A DNA stretch of 64,000 bases from CALGKJ01 sp049322695 (lineage in GTDB: Bacteria > Bacillota > Clostridia > Lutisporales > Lutisporaceae), in NCBI GenBank assembly GCA_049322695.1, contig JBMORW010000009.1:1-64000 (forward strand), in the 5' to 3' direction. Shown piece after piece: positions 60,057 to 64,000 of the stretch; the first letter of the stretch is position 1, and the number at the start of each line of letters is the position of its first letter. The position numbers were made by a program, and so were the translations under genes. The notes beneath the pieces were generated by a model. That model searched no databases. It was not told the origin of the DNA and saw only the letters and a program-made list of their open reading frames with translations.

Positions 60057-60920
60057 ATGCCTTATACAGGTAAAGGAGCTGCAAAGATAAATCTTACGCT
60101 GGATGTGCTGAGAAAAAGACCCGACGGCTATCACGATGTAATGATGATAATGCAGAGCGTAGCACTATATGATATCTTGACAGTAAAAGCTAACAGGGAT
60201 GAAATAAAGCTTACATCAAATGCATCAAATATACCGCTGAATAAAACAAATATTGTATATAAAGCCGCAGAATATTTAAAGTCAAAGTATAATGTCAAGG
60301 GCGGCGCTGCTATCCATATAGAAAAAAATATACCCGTTGCTGCAGGATTGGCTGGAGGAAGTACAGATGCAGCAGCTGCTCTGAAGCTTTTGGATAAGGC
60401 ATGGGATTTGAAGCTTACCAGAAATGAGCTTCTTGAAGCAGCGAGGAAGCTTGGAGCTGACGTAACCTTCTGCTTGCAGGGCGGAACAGCATTGGCTGAA
60501 GGACTTGGTGAAAAGCTTACACCAATGAAGAGCATGCCTGACTGTCATATTCTTCTGGCAAAACCTGAGGCAAGCATATCCACCAGGGAGGTCTATCAGA
60601 ATTTCAGGTTGGATGCCGTAGTAAAAAAGCCTGATACAAAGGGTATGACAGCTGCTATACAGGATGGGAATATATACAGGATTGCAGAGAACTTATGCAA
60701 TGTCCTTGAGACTGTAACAATAAAAATGTGTCCCGAGATTGAAACTATTAAGCAAAAGCTGCTTGACTATGGAGCGCTGGGAAGTCTTATGAGCGGCAGT
60801 GGTCCTACAGTTTTCGGTTTGTTTGAGGATATGAATGCTGCATATAAAGCCTATGACAGCATTAAAGATATGGTAAGGGAAATATTTGTGGTGAAAACTG
60901 CTGATAGGGGTGACGATTAA
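60057..60920 (+). CDS. ispE: 4-(cytidine 5'-diphospho)-2-C-methyl-D-erythritol kinase
   Basis: GHMP kinase of the MEP isoprenoid pathway, 287 residues. Motifs are GKGAAKINLTLDVLRKRPDG with YHD following, the ATP loop PVAAGLAGGSTDAAAAL, and the C-terminal LMSGSGPTVFGLF. Full length. A GGAG site precedes the ATG. It overlaps the GntR gene by one base (TAATG). Confidence 0.95.
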   Translation: MPYTGKGAAKINLTLDVLRKRPDGYHDVMMIMQSVALYDILTVKANRDEIKLTSNASNIPLNKTNIVYKAAEYLKSKYNVKGGAAIHIEKNIPVAAGLAGGSTDAAAALKLLDKAWDLKLTRNELLEAARKLGADVTFCLQGGTALAEGLGEKLTPMKSMPDCHILLAKPEASISTREVYQNFRLDAVVKKPDTKGMTAAIQDGNIYRIAENLCNVLETVTIKMCPEIETIKQKLLDYGALGSLMSGSGPTVFGLFEDMNAAYKAYDSIKDMVREIFVVKTADRGDD

Positions 60921-61609
60921 TGGATAATAATATTTTTGAGTTGAAGTTGGATCAGTATAAGCCGTTAAGGGAGGTTGTGTTTGAGTCTATTAGGAATGCG
61001 ATTATCAGCGGAACTCTCAAGCCTGGCGAAAGGCTGATGGAGGTCCAGATGGCAGAAAGGCTGGGTGTAAGCAGAACGCCTATAAGAGAGGCGATACGGA
61101 AGCTGGAGCTGGAAGGACTGGTAGTTATGCTTCCTCGGAAGGGAGCATATGTAGCTGATTTATCCATAAAGGATATTACAGATGTGCTTGAAATCAGAGC
61201 GGCATTGGAGGGGCTGGCTGCAGGGCTTGCGGCAATGAGAATAAGCGATGAAGAAATAGAAGATCTGGAGACTACTGCAGTAAGGTTTCATAAGGCGATA
61301 GAAAATGACAATTTTGAAGTAATGATTGAAAGAGATATAGAGTTTCATGAGATTATCTTCAAAGCTACCAGAAATGAGAAGCTTATACAGCTTTCCAACA
61401 ACCTGAGAGAGCAGGTGCAGAGGTTCAGGGAAATATATATTTCTAAGGGCAACAAGTCAAAGGAACTTGCAGATGAGCATTATGAAATTGCAGATGCAAT
61501 TTCGAAAAGAGATATAGATCTTGCTGAGAAGCTTGCAAGAAAGCATATTGAAAATGCTGAAAACTATATCTTGAAGATGATGGATAAGTCCGCATCTTCA
61601 CAAGCTTAG
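60920..61609 (+). CDS. GntR family transcriptional regulator (FadR subfamily)
   Basis: Regulator of 229 residues. N-terminal winged helix with KPLREVVFESIRNAIISGTL, LMEVQMAERLGVSRTPIREA and LELEGLVVMLPRKGAYV. The C-terminal all-helical FCD-type domain has the metal-binding pattern residues (EIRAALEGLAAGLA, ERDIEFHEIIF, HYEIADAI, ARKHIENAE). The effector is unknown. It is translationally coupled to ispE, an arrangement seen in other clostridia, and followed by a nucleotidyltransferase gene. Confidence 0.9.
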   Translation: MDNNIFELKLDQYKPLREVVFESIRNAIISGTLKPGERLMEVQMAERLGVSRTPIREAIRKLELEGLVVMLPRKGAYVADLSIKDITDVLEIRAALEGLAAGLAAMRISDEEIEDLETTAVRFHKAIENDNFEVMIERDIEFHEIIFKATRNEKLIQLSNNLREQVQRFREIYISKGNKSKELADEHYEIADAISKRDIDLAEKLARKHIENAENYILKMMDKSASSQA

Positions 61610-61634
61610 TATTGTAGGAAAGAGGTAATATATA

Positions 61635-62399
61635 TTGAATGCTATAGTACTTGCAGGAGATAAAAAAAGAAAGAATAATGATGCAGAAAACACAGGCAGC
61701 TACCTTTCTGACCAGGTTGATAATAAAGCTCTGATAAGAATAAAAGATAAATATATGATAGAATATGTTATTGATGTGCTCAAAGGCTGCAGCAGCATTG
61801 AAAAAATTGCAGTTGTGGGACCAAAGGATAAGCTGGAGCCAGTAATCGGAAATAAGGTTGATTATATAGTAGAGGGAACAGATTCCATTGTTGATAATAC
61901 GCTGCTTGCACTTGAGTATTTCAAGACTGATAAGGAAGTACTTATATCAACTTCGGATATCCCCATGATTACAGTAGAAGCAGTTGAGGATTTCATAAGT
62001 CAGGCAAGACAAAATAACGCGGATTTATACTATTCTGTTGTAGATAAAAGAGTAAATGATAAAAGATTTCCAGGCATCAGGCGTACATATGCCAGACTGA
62101 GAGAAGGCCAGTTTACAGGCGGAAATGTATTTATGTTTAATCCGGCAGTTACAGACAGGTGCAAGAATTTTATGGAAAAGATGCTGGAATACAGGAAGAG
62201 CCCTGCAAAAATGGCCAAGGTACTGGGATTTGGCTTTCTTATAAAGCTTGTACTTGGAATGCTGACAATAAAGGCAGTGCAGCAAAAATGCGAAAAGCTT
62301 CTAGGTATAAGAGGAGAAGTAATAATATCAAGCTATCCTGAAATAGGAAACGACATAGACAAGCCCGAGGATGTGGAGTATATATTAAAATTTATGTAA
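61635..62399 (+). CDS. MobA-like nucleotidyltransferase
   Basis: NTP-transferase-fold protein of 254 residues. The N-terminal motif is truncated relative to the usual LAGGxxxR: it reads NAIVLAGDKKRK. The metal-binding segment is ISTSDIPMIT, with GGNVFMFNP later. Its product is unknown; similar proteins are encoded beside ispE and spore germination genes in clostridia. It begins with TTG after GAGGT. The C-terminal helical region (GFGFLIKLVLGMLTIKAV) may be membrane-associated. Confidence 0.78.
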   Translation: MNAIVLAGDKKRKNNDAENTGSYLSDQVDNKALIRIKDKYMIEYVIDVLKGCSSIEKIAVVGPKDKLEPVIGNKVDYIVEGTDSIVDNTLLALEYFKTDKEVLISTSDIPMITVEAVEDFISQARQNNADLYYSVVDKRVNDKRFPGIRRTYARLREGQFTGGNVFMFNPAVTDRCKNFMEKMLEYRKSPAKMAKVLGFGFLIKLVLGMLTIKAVQQKCEKLLGIRGEVIISSYPEIGNDIDKPEDVEYILKFM

Positions 62400-62408
62400 T
62401 AAATTTCA

Positions 62409-62490
62409 GGTTACTGGCTACTAGTCACTAGTCACTAGGTTAAGTATAGCTTCGAGGACATTATTCTAGTGTAAAACAGCGACCAGTGAC
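62409..62490. repeat. Heptamer inverted-array element A6
   Basis: Left units TACTGGC, TACTAGT, CACTAGT, CACTAGG; core TTAAGTATAGCTTCGAGGAC; right units CAGCGAC and CAGTGAC. It starts ten bases after the nucleotidyltransferase stop. Confidence 0.8.
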
Positions 62491-62507
62491 ATCAAAAAAA
62501 TTCTTAT

Positions 62508-62543
62508 GAACTTAACTTTGATTAGTTAGGTTCTATTTTTTTT
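62508..62543 (+). terminator. Intrinsic terminator
   Basis: GAACTTAACT pairs with AGTTAGGTTC with one mismatch and is followed by T8. Confidence 0.8.
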
Positions 62544-62619
62544 GCATAAATGAAGGTTATTTGTAAAAAATACAAAGATGAACGTTATATGAAAAGATTA
62601 GTATTGGGGAGTTGATATA

Positions 62620-62826
62620 ATGCTAAGAATCATAGCCGACAACATAAGAGGCTTCTTTGATACTACAATATTTTTCTCCATGCTGCTGCTTGGTGCCTAT
62701 GCCATTTTGGCGGATTATTCGTATTTCAGATATTTGAAATTCAATAAAGATGCAGCTGTCACTCTGTTTATCGGTGTTTCTTTATTGGTACTGCCATTTA
62801 TTTTGCTTATAATTACCAAGCTTTAG
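62620..62826 (+). CDS. CLC_0170 family small membrane protein
   Basis: Protein of 68 residues with two membrane segments (about 15-34 and 45-66) separated by a short loop with YFRYLKFNKDA. This matches the small clostridial CLC_0170 family often found near germination genes. Function unknown. The ATG follows TTGGGGAG, and gerA starts 17 bp downstream, so they are probably co-transcribed. Confidence 0.72.
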   Translation: MLRIIADNIRGFFDTTIFFSMLLLGAYAILADYSYFRYLKFNKDAAVTLFIGVSLLVLPFILLIITKL

Positions 62827-62843
62827 CATAACGGAGGGATATT

Positions 62844-64000
62844 ATGGGATTATTCAAGAGAAGAAAAAATGCAGAGGATTCAGGAGATGTCAAGCAAAAG
62901 CTTGAAGCCTCCAAAAGCCTGGATGAAAACAAAGAACTGCTGAAAAAGCTTCTTAAGGACTGTGATGATGTTGTTTATAAGGATTTCAGAGTCGGTGCGG
63001 AACAAGACATGGATTTTATGCTTGTTTATACAGACGGAATGATAGACAGGGGCTTTATCAACGAGTCAGTCATGGGAGAGCTGATGATATATGCCAGGGA
63101 GATACCGCCTGAAGCTCCCAAGGATAAGGAAAAGCTTTTTGAGCTTGTGAGATACGGCTCCATACCGTCACTGGAGCTCAAGGAAATAAACAATCTGGAT
63201 GATGCGGTATTGGCTATTTTGACAGGGGATGCCGTGTTATTTATAGACGGAGTAGCTAAGCTTATTGCCATAGGTGCCAAGGGCTGGCCCGGAAGAGGTG
63301 TATCAGAGCCTTCTACGGAGTCTGTAATAAAGGGACCAAGAGACGGCTTTACCGAAACCTATAGATTCAATACTGCCCTTATAAGAAGAAGAATCAGGGA
63401 CCCTAAGCTGAAGCTGAAGCAAATGCAAGTAGGGCGAAGAAGCTGCACTGATATAGGAATAATGTACATAGAAGATATAGCAATGAAAGTAATGGTGGAA
63501 GAGGTAGAAAGAAGATTAAAAACCATAGATATAGATGCCATATTGGAAAGCGGATATATAGAGGAAATGATAGAAGACAATCCATATTCACTTTTTCCTC
63601 AGGTAAAAAGCACAGAAAGACCCGATAAGGTTGCAGCTGCACTTCTGGAAGGGAGGGTAGCAATACTTGTGGATAATTCGCCATTTGTAATAATAGTACC
63701 GGTTACCCTTAACAGCTTTTTCCATGCATCAGAGGACCATTACATAAGATGGATTCCGGCTTCGGTATTGAGGGTGCTGAGATATATTGCAGGGACACTG
63801 TCTTTGGTAACACCGGCTTTATACATTGCTGTTACGGCATATCATCCCAGCCTGCTTCCAACACAGCTTGTGCTGTCCATTGCGGCTGCCAGAGAAGGGG
63901 TGCCCTTTCCGGCATTGGTTGAAGCCCTTATTATGGAGCTTACCTTTGAGCTTTTAAGAGAAGCTGGCGTAAGGCTGCCCGTACTTATCGGAGGGATAGT
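62844..64000 (+). CDS. Spore germination protein GerA family (5' part)
   Basis: Germinant-receptor A subunit, cut by the window edge after 385 codons. Soluble N-terminal domain: DVVYKDFRVGAEQDMDFMLVYTDGM. Conserved blocks include GWPGRGVSEPSTESVIKGPR, DGFTETYRFNTALIRRRIRD and YIEDIA, then IPASVLRVLRYIAGT leading into the first membrane segments, and REGVPFPALVEALIMELTFE. All are standard for GerAA/GerKA proteins. GGAGGGAT precedes the ATG. gerB- and gerC-type genes are expected beyond the window. Confidence 0.95.
   Translation, partial: MGLFKRRKNAEDSGDVKQKLEASKSLDENKELLKKLLKDCDDVVYKDFRVGAEQDMDFMLVYTDGMIDRGFINESVMGELMIYAREIPPEAPKDKEKLFELVRYGSIPSLELKEINNLDDAVLAILTGDAVLFIDGVAKLIAIGAKGWPGRGVSEPSTESVIKGPRDGFTETYRFNTALIRRRIRDPKLKLKQMQVGRRSCTDIGIMYIEDIAMKVMVEEVERRLKTIDIDAILESGYIEEMIEDNPYSLFPQVKSTERPDKVAAALLEGRVAILVDNSPFVIIVPVTLNSFFHASEDHYIRWIPASVLRVLRYIAGTLSLVTPALYIAVTAYHPSLLPTQLVLSIAAAREGVPFPALVEALIMELTFELLREAGVRLPVLIGGI

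Noticed and set aside
37940..62490. Heptamer elements as remnants of insertion sequences
   Set aside because: No transposase fragment, target-site duplication or RAYT gene is visible in the window, though a trans-acting mobilising enzyme elsewhere cannot be excluded.

Overview
The window looks like chromosome from a low-GC, Gram-positive, endospore-forming anaerobe of the class Clostridia (Bacillota). Spore genes support this: SigI/RsgI, YabG, a SpoIID-like protein, CotS paralogues, a SPOCS/LysM protein, CLC_0170 and GerA. So do the purine riboswitch, the GGAGG-type ribosome binding sites and the fermentative genes (tryptophanase, arginine deiminase pathway). I see no rRNA, tRNA, transposase, phage gene or CRISPR array.

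Layout. 0.2-11.6 kb: a Cache-type chemoreceptor, a YvyF-like zinc-ribbon protein, the sigI-rsgI operon, an orphan histidine kinase and sbcD-sbcC. 11.8-19 kb: tnaA; a B12-binding protein plus histidine kinase locus carrying three apparent frameshifts; a DJ-1/PfpI protein; a guanine riboswitch with xpt; a candidate structured RNA; and an M32 carboxypeptidase. 19-26.3 kb: a YhfC-type protease, a YkvI-type transporter, lemA with a TPM-domain partner, a PAS-GGDEF-EAL protein and a radical SAM protein. 26.3-36.3 kb: a spore-surface block with manC, a GT4 glycosyltransferase, four CotS-like kinases (one with lost catalytic residues), yabG, a SpoIID-like protein fused to a degenerate amidase, and veg.

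36.7-58 kb is a nitrogen-catabolic region. It holds arcA-arcB-arcC, a secreted M6 peptidase, a UraA-type permease, a chemoreceptor, molybdenum-hydroxylase accessory genes (MoeA-like, xdhC, yqeB), pucR, the oxamate carbamoyltransferase set (allH-allF-small FdrA-domain protein-allG), a class III CoA-transferase, a cyclase-family hydrolase and a nitrilase-family hydrolase. The likely logic is that carbamoyl phosphate from citrulline (ArcB) and from oxalurate (AllFGH) feeds carbamate kinase to make ATP. The permease, MoeA-like and allH promoters carry a related palindrome, TTTGT-N9-ACAAA, a candidate PucR operator. 58-64 kb: a SPOCS/LysM protein, ispE, a GntR regulator, a nucleotidyltransferase, CLC_0170 and the start of gerA.

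The most unusual structure is a set of nine intergenic elements at 37.9-62.5 kb, with a possible degenerate tenth at 21.9 kb. Each is built from 7-bp units repeated on the left, a core often centred on CTTCGAAG, and inverted 7-bp units on the right. Each begins 0-37 bp after a stop codon. Two sub-families have different heptamers (YRCTRGY and GYTKCGA) but the same design.
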